Shown here: positions 53,621 through 63,300 of the stretch, one piece after another
How the letters are laid out: every line of letters starts with the position of its first letter
How positions within the stretch are numbered: position 1 is the first letter of the stretch
NCBI RefSeq assembly: GCF_020687205.1
Contig: NZ_JAJEQE010000005.1
Span: 1 to 64,000 of the forward strand
Direction: 5' to 3'
Length of the DNA stretch: 64,000 bases
Origin: Hominisplanchenecus faecis
GTDB lineage: Bacteria; Bacillota; Clostridia; Lachnospirales; Lachnospiraceae
Program-made: the position numbers and the translations under genes
The notes under the pieces: model-generated
What the model saw: the letters and a program-made list of their open reading frames with translations, nothing else
Told to the model about the DNA's origin: nothing
The model's database searches: none

Positions 53621-55207
53621 TTATTTTACCTTAACTTTACGTATGGCAGAATATGCACCAGTAATGGTCTTTCCGTTGACTTTTTTATATGCACGTACTT
53701 TGTAATAGTAAGTTTTGCCCTTTTTCAGCTTTTTGTCTGTGTATTTTGCTGCCTTCAGGTTTTTCTTCACGCAAACGTATTTGCCGTTTTTACGCATGGA
53801 ACGATATACCTGATATCCGGCTGCACCCTTGACTTTTTTCCAGGTCAGAGTTGCTTTTTTCTTTCCTGCTGCTGCCTTTCTGATCACAGGTCTGGCCGGT
53901 TTCTTAGCCGGTTTTTCTGTGGTCGGTGTTTCCGGTGTCTTATCCGTGGATGGCGTTTCCGGTGTAGATGGCGTCTCCGGGGTGCCCGGTGTTTCCGAAG
54001 TAGACGGCGTCTCCGGGGTGTTCGGTGTTTCCGGGGTAGACGGCGTCTCCGGGGTACTTGGTTTCAGGGAGTTCATATCCCAGTAGCCTTCTTCGGATGC
54101 TTTAAATCTTCTGTATGCTTCGTATGCTTCCATAATCTGGTAAGAAGCCATTGCATTGGCAGCACCATTTTTCAGATGTGCATAACCGCCGTCTTTCACG
54201 CGGTAATTTTTCTCAAGCGTTGAGAAGATACCTTTTGATTCTGCTGCAAAACCTGCATCCACGGCATCCAGTTTCAGGCAGGCAAGTGCCAGGATAACCT
54301 GTGCAGCAGATTCGGAAGAAGTATAAGCGTATTCTTCGTCCATAGCATCTTTCAGATAAATAAATGCTTTGTCAACCGCCGTCTGTACTTTCGCTTCTTT
54401 TACATATGGTGCCAGTGCCTGCAGGATCATAGCAGTCATATCTACACCTGTTGATTTGTTGTCAAACAGGCCAAAACCACCGTTTTCATTCTGGAATCCA
54501 AGCAGTGCATCGATCATGGATTCTCTGTTCCATTTTGCATCTGCAGGAATTTTCTGAGAGGTTGCATCCAATGCGATCAGTGTCCAGCTCAGTTCGTTTG
54601 AACCGTCTTCCAGTCTGTCGCTGCTGTACAGCATTGCTGCAAGATTTACACCGCCTACATTCGTGATATCTTTGCCCATAGCAGACAGAGTCAATGCCAC
54701 TCTTGCGATATCGGTCGGTTTCTGGTTTGCTTTCCATTTTGAAACAACAGAAACAGCACTCTGACCGTATGCTTCTTTTTCTGCATCGCTGATCGTCTGT
54801 CCGGTACGCAGTTTTGACATGATATACCAGTCGGATGCACCGCTGCATTCGTATTTATAGTTCTGGCTGTTCAGGAAGGTGGATGCACTTGTGATACCTT
54901 CTTTTACAATCTGATCTATATCGACTTTGTCGGATACCTGGCTGTTATCTGTAACTTCACCGGCCTTCCGTGCCTTGATACGATGTGATGTTTCCTTCGG
55001 CGTCAGTATGCTGTCCGAATTCTGGTAAATGGAATTTATCACCTGTACGATGCCGTCTTCACGGTAGATCCTGTTAAATCTCTGTTCTGTCGCATCAGCT
55101 GCTTTCACGACCCGGGCATTGAATGTGCCAGGAGCGATTCCGGTCAGGATCATGACAAACGCCAGAAGCATGGCAAGGATACGATTTCCAAGTGTCATTT
55201 TCTTCAT
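53621..55207 (-). CDS. Secreted alpha/alpha-barrel (prenyltransferase-repeat) protein with Fn3-like tail
   Basis: The 528-residue protein has a signal peptide (1-36) and residues about 95-370 made of helical hairpins with the prenyltransferase/squalene-oxidase signature GFQNENGGFG (about 236-245) and repeats such as DMTAMILQALAPY. That fold is the N-terminal domain of intrinsic factor and transcobalamin. A Thr-Pro-Glu linker (about 378-430) and an Fn3-like Lys/Tyr-rich module (440-528) follow. It is about half identical by eye to the corresponding part of the next protein, and carries no catalytic aspartates typical of cyclases. Confidence 0.85.
   Translation of the reverse strand: MKKMTLGNRILAMLLAFVMILTGIAPGTFNARVVKAADATEQRFNRIYREDGIVQVINSIYQNSDSILTPKETSHRIKARKAGEVTDNSQVSDKVDIDQIVKEGITSASTFLNSQNYKYECSGASDWYIMSKLRTGQTISDAEKEAYGQSAVSVVSKWKANQKPTDIARVALTLSAMGKDITNVGGVNLAAMLYSSDRLEDGSNELSWTLIALDATSQKIPADAKWNRESMIDALLGFQNENGGFGLFDNKSTGVDMTAMILQALAPYVKEAKVQTAVDKAFIYLKDAMDEEYAYTSSESAAQVILALACLKLDAVDAGFAAESKGIFSTLEKNYRVKDGGYAHLKNGAANAMASYQIMEAYEAYRRFKASEEGYWDMNSLKPSTPETPSTPETPNTPETPSTSETPGTPETPSTPETPSTDKTPETPTTEKPAKKPARPVIRKAAAGKKKATLTWKKVKGAAGYQVYRSMRKNGKYVCVKKNLKAAKYTDKKLKKGKTYYYKVRAYKKVNGKTITGAYSAIRKVKVK
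53928..54062. repeat. Tandem repeat coding the Thr-Pro-Glu linker
   Basis: An imperfect 18/36-bp repeat encodes about eight copies of TPETPS-like hexapeptides in the alpha-barrel protein. The linker would space the binding domain from the wall-proximal module, and copy number may vary between strains. Confidence 0.8.
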
Positions 55208-55302
55208 GCCTTGCTTTTCCTTTCTGTAAATGATTGTTTTAGGAAACTATACATAAACCTTCCAAAGCTGTCGCAGGCAGCTCCTTTTTTTATCGTTTTT
55301 TG

Positions 55303-58300
55303 CTATTTTTTAATCTTTACTTTTCTGACAGCACTGAATTTTCCGTTTGCTTTGTTTCCTTTTACGGTCTTGTAAGCTCTTACTTTATAATAGTAAGTTT
55401 TGCCTTTCTTTACTTTGCTGTCTGTGAATGTTACGGCAGATGCTTTTTTGATCGTTCTGATCTTTTTGTACTTGCCGTTTTTCTTTGTGGCACGGTAGAT
55501 TTCGTATCCGGTTGCTTTGCTGTTCTTCTTCCACTTCAGGAATGCTTTTTTCTTTTTGGAAGATACGGTCAGTTTTGTTACTTTTGCCGGTCTGACAATG
55601 GTCTGTGTGCCCGGATTCTGATTTCCGTTTGTGCCGTTGTTTGTATTATTACTGTTGTTGTTATTGCTGTTATCGCCCTTGTTGTTGTCCTTTTTATCAT
55701 CGTCTTTCTTTGCATCCTGTAAAGCCTTGAGCTGTGCTTCCGCTTTTACCAGCAGATCTGCATTTTCCACATTTGCTTTCTGTGTATCGGTAAGTGCGTC
55801 GTATGCTGCTCTTGCTGCTTTTACTGCTTCCTGATCGTTCCGTGTAAGCTTATCTAAGGAAGGAAGAGCTGCGATCAGTCGAATAACATTTTCTACCTGT
55901 TCATCGATTTCTGTATTTTCTTTTGCATAGTTGTCTGTATAGTGCAGCATGACAACATCACCGTCTTTTAATGTATAATCACATGCACCAACATCCGGTT
56001 CCGTTCCGTTCACGCTGTATTTCCAGCCGGATTTGCTTCCGTTTGTAAACTCTCCGAGTTTCACGCCGTCTGCTCTTGTAACCGATGCAATGTAAGTGTC
56101 ACCGTATTTTTTCTCACTGGTCATTTTATTGGCCGCAAGTGCCGCATCCAGAGCTTCCATGGCGGTTGCATTTTTCGGAACACGATACTCGCTCTGTGCT
56201 GCCCATACCTGAAGGTTATTCTTTACAAATGCATGGATCTTTCCGTCTTTGTCGCTGTCGTGTACCTCATCGCCAAGGATGGTGACAGCCACGCTCTGAT
56301 TTTCACCATTTATCAGCCAGTAGGTGTTTGTTCCTTTTTTATATGCATCAAGTGCCTGCAGTACCTGTACCGTTGACATTTCCTGCGATTTTGTAAGGTT
56401 AGACAGATGTGAAAATCCTCCGTCATTCTGGCGGTATTTCATCAGATTTGTGATCATATTAAAGTTTGGTGTACCAAATCCCACTTCTGCAGAAGTCGGA
56501 TCAATGCCAAGGCAGGAAAGTGCCAGAAGTACCTGAGCCGTAGATTCGGAAGTTCCATATCCGAAATCATCACGCATCTCCTCTTTTAAACAGGAAACTG
56601 CACGATCAATTGCTTCTTTTACTTCGGTTCGCTCCTGATAAGGTGCAAGGGCCTGAAGTGCCATGGCCGTCATATCTACACTGGTGCTGTCTTTTCCGGT
56701 CAGTCCGAATCCACCGTTTTCATTCTGAAAACCAAGCATTGCTTCTATGATCGTGTTTCTGGACCATTTTGCATTCGCCGGAATCGCAGCATTGGCTGCA
56801 TCGAGTGCCATCAGTGCATAGATCAGTTCATTTGATCCATCGCTCAGCTTTTCGGAATTGCAGATCATGGATACCAGATCTGTACCGTCCACATCGGTGA
56901 TATCTTTGCCCATTGCCGTAAGTGTCAGGGCAACACGCTCGATGTCTGTCGGCTTCTGGTCTGCATTCCATTTCTTTACTTCCGCTGCAGCAGACTGATA
57001 ATAAGCATCCTGCACATCTGAGCTGATCTCAACTCCATTGCGAAGCAATGCGTAGATCAGCCATTCATCTCCATACGCATAGCCGTCTGTGCTGTGTTTT
57101 TCTGTGATGTACGTTACGGCACTGTTGATGCCTTCTTCTGCTTTTGCTTTTACATCGATATCTGCGGTGCTTCCCTTTGTTACGGTAATGGTGATCGTTA
57201 CCGGTTTTACGTTATTTTTGCCATCGATCGGTGTTCCGGTTGCTGTCACGGTTCCTTCAGAGAGTCCCGTAATCTGATATTCTGCCACCGGAAGATAGGA
57301 ACCATAATCCGGATCGTTCACATTATAATCGCCGTTCTTTTTCCAGTAACCGCTTCCGGTTCTCACAACCTGTGCAATACCTCTCTGGCTGTAAGTCCAT
57401 TTCAGAGCCGGTTCCGTGACATCGTATCCCTGATCATCCAGTTCACCTGTGACAATTGGTGCAAACACTGCACTGCTCTTGCCGGCTTCTACCGTCATAT
57501 TCTTATTTTCTTCTGCAAGTTCTACGGTTTTTACGTTGTTTTTGTAGACAAAGGTTACCGTACTGTCACCGGAAACTGTTTTCGTTTCTCCCGTCTGCGG
57601 ATTGGTATCTTCGATCGTCGCTGTAAAGGTTACCGTTCCGGCCTGTTTCGGTATGTAAGCCTTTTCGCCATTTGTATAGTATGCGATCGTTCCGTCCAGA
57701 TCATCACTTGTGATCGTTACTTTATCTGCATTGGTTGCATTTGCCGGTGTGACAACTGCCGAACCAAGGATTGGATTAAATGCAACTCTGCCATCCGTTT
57801 CCTGTCCGTCGCTGTTTGCATTTCGGCTGTGTATTTCTTTTGTGCCGGAAATTGCCGGAACAACGGATGTTACCGGCACATAAGCAGAGGTTACCGTCAC
57901 GGTTTTGTGAATTTCCGGCTGATTTTTTGCAGTTACTGTAAAGACTGCACTTCCGGTCTCTTTAAAGGAAAAGCCGCTGGAAGAATCGGTGCGGTTATGC
58001 AGAAGTTTTGCACCCGCTTCATCCGCTGCATAGATAAAGGAAGCGTAAGAAACATCCTGATACTCTTCACTGCCCTGATACTGTGCTTTTACGGTAATAT
58101 GCTTGTATTCAGAACCCTGTACCGTAACTTTTCCGTCCGTTACATCTTCTCCATCCACATACAGTTTCATATCTGTCATCTGGATTCTGCTGGAACGGAT
58201 CGCTACAGATGCCAGGATTTCCTGACTGCCGTCGCTGTTGTTCTTTACTGCCTGAAGCACTGCTGTTCCGGTTCCGTTTACACAGAATGTTCCATCTTCA

Positions 58301-60216
58301 TAAATTTCAAAGGCACGTTCCGGTTTTCTCTGCTGAAAGCTCCAGGAAAGGCTCTCGCCTTCCGGCAGAGTATAATCCACAAGAGAAAAAGTTCCGGCTA
58401 TGTTTGCCATTCCAACAGCATCCGGGCTTACTTCCAGTCTTGCATTCTCCAGAACGGTCGGTTCTGTTTCGTTATTTGCCTGAAATGCAATATCGTATTT
58501 GTTTTCGCCTGTCTCCGGCCATTCATACTGTCCCGGTGTATAATCCTGATTTTCGCCAAAGTATGGATAACCGTCACTTCCCTGTCCCCAGGAAGTTCCG
58601 TTTTCGCCTTTATTGGCATTTAACTTTTCTACCAGATCCAGCGTTTTTATGTCCTCTTCGGACATTGCACCGGAACCGCTGCCCAGTGTATCCAGCCAGT
58701 AGCAGTTCTCAACGATCGCCGCACCGCTGTTGTTGCTGCTGCTGTTACAGAGTGCCCCTTTTCCGGTATCTCCCACTGCGATACAGTTTGCGATCACACC
58801 GTCGCGGTCATCGGAAGCACTTGCTCCCATATAGGCTCCGGTCTTCCCGATAAATCCTGCCACGTTTGCTCCGCTGATCTCACTTTTACAGTTCAAAATG
58901 GAAGCACCATAGGCGGTCGTTCCAAACGGTCCGGTCACATTACTGCTGCTTCCGGTCATCGTTCCTTTTACCGTCAGGTTCTGGATCACAGCACCTGCTG
59001 ACAGATTTGCAAACAGCGAGCCTGCGTTTTCAAACGTAATGGTATGTCCCTGTCCGTCCAGAACCCCGGCAAACGGAGAATAATTCATATAAAAACTTTT
59101 ATCTTCATAATCACTGTTTACCGTGATATCCTGTGTCAGGACGAAATATTTGCCTTTTGCATTGTCCATCTTGGAAAAATCTGCCTGGGAAGAGATGGAG
59201 ATCACATTCTCCGGCAGTGCCACCGGTTTTGTCGTCGGTCTGTTTTTCAGTGCTGCGATCGCATCGGTGATCGCCTTTGCTGCCGCTGTGATCTGCTCCT
59301 GTGTCACCTCTTCGCCTGCTTTTAAAGCATTTCCGGCTGCTACTGCATCAGAAAGTGTCTTCCAGCTCTCTTCCGTATAGTTTTCCTCTTCATAGCCTTC
59401 TGCCTGCTTCAGTGCATTTTCAAGCGGTGTCCAGCTGATTTCGGCCGCTCCCTTTACCAGAACCGGAAATCCACCATCTTCGGAGACTGCAAAGATATAG
59501 CCGGTATCGACGATACCTGTATTTAACAGAGCAACGGTGTCTGTTGTTTTTAATTCATCAGCAGATTTGGATGCACAGTCGCTGACATCTGCGTTGGAAG
59601 CTGCCATGGCAACTGTCTCAATCATAGTTCCGGACTGAAAATAGCTGTTTGAGATCTGCGATCTTGCATCACTTGCTGCATAGGCTGCAATTCCGCCATT
59701 CATCATCTCCAGCTCTGCTGCATAGTAACAGTTACGGACAGTTCCGCCTTTTATCGTTCCAGCCAGTCCGCCAACAGTATTCCAGTTGTCATTGATCTTT
59801 GCCTGAGAATAAGAATTCTGAATGGTTCCGGTCAGATTGTCTGCAATACTTCCTCTATAGCCGGAAGTAACATCAACAGATCCTGCAACTCCTAGGTTCT
59901 GGATCGTACCGGATACGTTTTCCGCCAGTGCTTTCCCGGAAAGGGTGATCACATGTCCCTGTCCGTCCAGAGTTCCGGCAAGATCTGTGATCTGCTGTCC
60001 GTCTGCCAGCTTAATATCCGCCGTCAGTGTATAGGTTTCACCTGCTGGAATTTTGGTCGGAAATTCTTCTGCAGTTGTGATTTCATTGCTGCTTTTTGTC
60101 GTACTCGCTGCATTTACGGTCAGGCTTGCTGTATTTGCCGGAAGAATGCCGGTAAACAGCAATGCCAGAGCAAGCATCCATGCAAAGATACGCTGTGTGA
60201 CTGCTTTGTGCTTCAT
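55303..60216 (-). CDS. Giant surface protein: beta-helix, Ig-like, alpha-barrel and DUF4430 domains
   Basis: The 1637-residue protein has a signal peptide (1-37), a GLUG/beta-helix-like region (about 40-230), FIVAR (255-325), a second beta-helix region (330-520) and several Ig-like domains (580-1010). Then follow an alpha/alpha-barrel (about 1022-1300, GFQNENGGFG near 1165), a DUF4430 domain (1309-1425, GWKYSVNGTEPDVG), a FIVAR-like stretch (1435-1500), an Asn/Lys linker and the Fn3-like tail (1545-1637). Barrel plus DUF4430 in this order is the intrinsic factor/transcobalamin architecture. AGAGGAG supports the ATG at 60216 over an earlier in-frame ATG. Confidence 0.85.
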   Translation of the reverse strand: MKHKAVTQRIFAWMLALALLFTGILPANTASLTVNAASTTKSSNEITTAEEFPTKIPAGETYTLTADIKLADGQQITDLAGTLDGQGHVITLSGKALAENVSGTIQNLGVAGSVDVTSGYRGSIADNLTGTIQNSYSQAKINDNWNTVGGLAGTIKGGTVRNCYYAAELEMMNGGIAAYAASDARSQISNSYFQSGTMIETVAMAASNADVSDCASKSADELKTTDTVALLNTGIVDTGYIFAVSEDGGFPVLVKGAAEISWTPLENALKQAEGYEEENYTEESWKTLSDAVAAGNALKAGEEVTQEQITAAAKAITDAIAALKNRPTTKPVALPENVISISSQADFSKMDNAKGKYFVLTQDITVNSDYEDKSFYMNYSPFAGVLDGQGHTITFENAGSLFANLSAGAVIQNLTVKGTMTGSSSNVTGPFGTTAYGASILNCKSEISGANVAGFIGKTGAYMGASASDDRDGVIANCIAVGDTGKGALCNSSSNNSGAAIVENCYWLDTLGSGSGAMSEEDIKTLDLVEKLNANKGENGTSWGQGSDGYPYFGENQDYTPGQYEWPETGENKYDIAFQANNETEPTVLENARLEVSPDAVGMANIAGTFSLVDYTLPEGESLSWSFQQRKPERAFEIYEDGTFCVNGTGTAVLQAVKNNSDGSQEILASVAIRSSRIQMTDMKLYVDGEDVTDGKVTVQGSEYKHITVKAQYQGSEEYQDVSYASFIYAADEAGAKLLHNRTDSSSGFSFKETGSAVFTVTAKNQPEIHKTVTVTSAYVPVTSVVPAISGTKEIHSRNANSDGQETDGRVAFNPILGSAVVTPANATNADKVTITSDDLDGTIAYYTNGEKAYIPKQAGTVTFTATIEDTNPQTGETKTVSGDSTVTFVYKNNVKTVELAEENKNMTVEAGKSSAVFAPIVTGELDDQGYDVTEPALKWTYSQRGIAQVVRTGSGYWKKNGDYNVNDPDYGSYLPVAEYQITGLSEGTVTATGTPIDGKNNVKPVTITITVTKGSTADIDVKAKAEEGINSAVTYITEKHSTDGYAYGDEWLIYALLRNGVEISSDVQDAYYQSAAAEVKKWNADQKPTDIERVALTLTAMGKDITDVDGTDLVSMICNSEKLSDGSNELIYALMALDAANAAIPANAKWSRNTIIEAMLGFQNENGGFGLTGKDSTSVDMTAMALQALAPYQERTEVKEAIDRAVSCLKEEMRDDFGYGTSESTAQVLLALSCLGIDPTSAEVGFGTPNFNMITNLMKYRQNDGGFSHLSNLTKSQEMSTVQVLQALDAYKKGTNTYWLINGENQSVAVTILGDEVHDSDKDGKIHAFVKNNLQVWAAQSEYRVPKNATAMEALDAALAANKMTSEKKYGDTYIASVTRADGVKLGEFTNGSKSGWKYSVNGTEPDVGACDYTLKDGDVVMLHYTDNYAKENTEIDEQVENVIRLIAALPSLDKLTRNDQEAVKAARAAYDALTDTQKANVENADLLVKAEAQLKALQDAKKDDDKKDNNKGDNSNNNNSNNTNNGTNGNQNPGTQTIVRPAKVTKLTVSSKKKKAFLKWKKNSKATGYEIYRATKKNGKYKKIRTIKKASAVTFTDSKVKKGKTYYYKVRAYKTVKGNKANGKFSAVRKVKIKK
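55306..55580. repeat. C-terminal module DNA, near-identical to 60369-60645
   Basis: About 275 bp encoding the Fn3-like tail here match the same part of the next gene upstream with few differences, mainly silent or conservative. The rest of the two genes is unrelated. This points to recent duplication or gene conversion of the module. Confidence 0.8.
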
Positions 60217-60261
60217 CGCTTTTCTCCTCTTCTTTGCTGATCTTATATTACAGAGAAACAA

Positions 60262-60279
60262 GCCCCGCTTTTGCGAGGC
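60262..60279 (-). terminator. Weak terminator between two surface genes
   Basis: On the minus strand, GCCTCGC-AAAA-GCGGGGC (60262-60279) forms a GC-rich stem followed by TTGTTTCT. It lies about 90 bp after the Shr-like gene. The T-run is interrupted, so read-through is likely. Confidence 0.5.
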
Positions 60280-60367
60280 CTGCCTGTTACTGTTCTATAT
60301 TGTAACACATTTTGAAGATATTTTTTCCAACCAGAAGGGGGAATTTTGTTATTATTTGCAGTTTTTG

Positions 60368-63300
60368 TTATTTTTTGATCTTCACTTTTCTGACAGCACT
60401 GAATTTTCCGTTTGCTTTGTTTCCTTTTACGGTCTTATAAGCTCTTACTTTATAATAGTAAGTTTTGCCTTTCTTTACTTTACTGTCTGTGAATTTTACA
60501 ACAGATGCTTTTTTGATTGTTTTGATCTTTTTGTACTTGCCGTTTTTCTTTGTGGCACGATAGATTTCGTATCCGGTTGCTTTGCTGTTTTTCTTCCATT
60601 TCAGAGTTACTTTTTTCTTCTTGGAAGTTACGGTCAGTTTTGTTACTTTTGCCGGTTTGCTGACAGTCTGTGTTCCTGGACTCTGATTTCCGTTTGTGCC
60701 ATTGTCTGTGTTGCTGTTATTATTATTGCTGTTATTATTTCCGTTGTTATTGTTGTTATTGTTGTTTCCGCTGTTTGCAGACAGATCGATCACGTTGGAA
60801 TATGCAGTAAAGCGATACTGTTTGGAACCGTTCAGGGTTGTATTTACCATTTTCATGATACGGTATACGCCTTTATCCGTTACTTTGAAACTTCCGGTCA
60901 GTGCTTCCGCCTCTCTTGTTACGGTGTTGTCGGATACGGTTGTCCAGCTTCCGTCTGCATTTTTCTTCTGCACTTCTGTGATAACATCCCAGTCATAAGA
61001 ATCGTTCTTTGCAAGAAGGATTTCTGTGATGGTTTTGCCTTTCCAGCCGTTCTGCTCCAGCATTGCCCGGTAATCTTCCGGTGTCTCCAGTTCTCTCTGC
61101 TCATCGCTTACGGTCTGATCAAACCAGAATACCAGATCCAGCATGCTCAGATCCTGACTCCAGCTGATCTGGGTGTCACTGTCTTTTTTCAATGTCAGGG
61201 AAAGTGCTGTCTTCTGCGGATAAAATTTGTTGATGGAGGTATCACATTTTTTCATTAAAGCCGGATCTACGACGCGGATGTTGTTGAGGGTGATATCCAG
61301 TTTCTGCAGTTTGCCATCTCCTCTGCTGTTCTCAAAGGTACCTGCAAATACACTTCCTGAGAGGTTTGTCAGCTGATTGTCATGCAGATCAACGGACAGC
61401 AGGTGGCTGTTCTTTGCAAAGGTTCCGTCTTTGATCTCTGCAATATAGTTTTTCATGAAGTTAATTTCCGTAAGATCTGCCATTTTACTGAAATCCACAT
61501 CGGCAATGCTGGTCAGTACGTTATTGTATGCGATCAGTTTCTTTAATTTTACTGCATCGCTGATGGCAGATGGCAGTGTCTCAAACATATTTCCGGAAAT
61601 ATTCAAAAAGGTCATGGATGCTCCGGCATCTTTAAACAGACCTTCCGGAAGGCTTTCCAGGAAGTTGCCGGATAATCCAAACTGATCCAGTGCCGCATCG
61701 CCGTCAAAAGCTCCCTTTGCGATCGTTTCGATCTGATTGTTGTCCAGCTCCAGATATTTCAGCTCTGTAAGTCCCGCAAAATCGCTTTTGTTGATCTTCT
61801 TTAATTTATTTGCACGCATGGATACCCACTGCAGGTTTTTATTGTTTGCAAAGAAGTTTTCCGGAAGTTCTTCGATATAGTTGGAATCTGCATAAAAGCT
61901 GCTAAGTGCGGTCATATGATCCAGCAGTCCGTCCGGCAGGCTGGTGATCTGGTTTTCGGAAAGATCCAGGCTGGTTACTTTATCTGTCAGCCCTTTTAAT
62001 AAGGAAACGTCTGTCAGTCCGCAGTTGGAAAGATCAACACTCTCAGAGATTGCTGCCAGCTCATCTGCACTGATCTCACCGTCATCATTCAGGTCATATC
62101 CCTGCTCGATCAGCTTGTTGATCAGTTTCTGCTCACCGCTCACTTCATCGGTATAACCTTTCCATCCTTTTGCAAGGGATGCGAAACTGATGTTTGCCTT
62201 CATATATTTATCATAATTACCTTTGTCCGCTTCGCTTCCGCCCATCATGGTAACGAGTGCTGCCGCAGAATGTACTTCTGACAGATCCGAGATTTCCATA
62301 CTGTACTCGTATGCGGTATAAGAACCCTGTGCATCTGCCTCTCCGTATCCTTTCTTCTCAGCGGTCGGATAAGTGCCGTCTTTTCCGATCGTAAAGTCAA
62401 GCATCATTCTGGCACTTCCGGTATTTAACATGGTCAGTGTCATTTTTCCGTCTTTTACCTGCAGTTTTGCTTTTGCTGCAAAGAAACTGCCCAGCATGGA
62501 GTCTCCTTCACTGTCGGTTTTTGTTGTCTTAAAAGTTAAAGTATATACACCGTCTTCGGTCGGATCTTTGATGGTTGGCTGCGGCGGTGTGACAGGTTCG
62601 CTGTCCCCGTCTGTCTGACTGATCAGTACGCAGGTATCACCGGATTTTGCAAATACAACCGTTTTATCTTTGTAACCTTTTGCTTTGATCACGATCGCGT
62701 TTCTTCCTTCTGTAAATTTGCCGGAACCGATTGTCAGTCCGTGCAGTACAGAAAGGCTGTAAACGCTTTTCGGATCATCATCATTGGTGTATTCTTTGTA
62801 TTCGGTTCCGTTTACGGTCACTCCGGAAATGGACTGTCCGTAAGCTTTCCAGTTGGCATCATCGGAATAATGATTGATCTCTTTGATGGTCAGTTCGTTG
62901 CCATCGTAAGCAACTGCGGTAACAGTCGGTGCAGTCAGCCCTGTGGTAAATTTCTCCATTGCTTTTGTCAGATCTTCCAGTGCAGTATTTAAGGAAGCCT
63001 GCGTGGTTGCCACGCTTAATGTATGTTCTGCTGCTGTGATCGCACTCTGGAGATCTTGCCATTCCTCGTCGCTCTTATCGCCTTGTATCAGTGCTTTTGC
63101 TTCTTCCAGTTTTTCCGTCAGAGCTGTTTTATCCAGTACTTCCGGTTCCTGACCACCGGTTCCGTCGGACTGGCTTACAAACGTGCACTCATTTTCTGCT
63201 TTTGTAAAGAGGATGGTTTTGTCCAGGTAACCGTCAGCTTTGATCACGATCGTATTTTCGCCTTCTTTGAATGCTCCGCTGTAGATCGTCATACCAAGCC

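Noticed and set aside
53928-54062. Possible CRISPR-like array
   Set aside because: The period is 18/36 bp without unique spacers, and the repeat is in frame, coding a Thr-Pro-Glu linker.
55265-55295. Hairpin with T-run after 55.27 kb as a terminator
   Set aside because: The AGCTG/CAGCT stem is short and its T-run is on the plus strand, where no gene ends.
57094-58623. Long plus-strand open frame of about 500 codons
   Set aside because: It is antisense to the giant surface protein, is Cys/Arg/Phe-rich without domains, and has no ribosome site. It arises from biased codon use on the other strand.
52040-60367. Cobalamin riboswitch upstream of the DUF4430 and alpha-barrel genes
   Set aside because: I looked for a B12-box-like sequence in the gaps and leaders and saw none.
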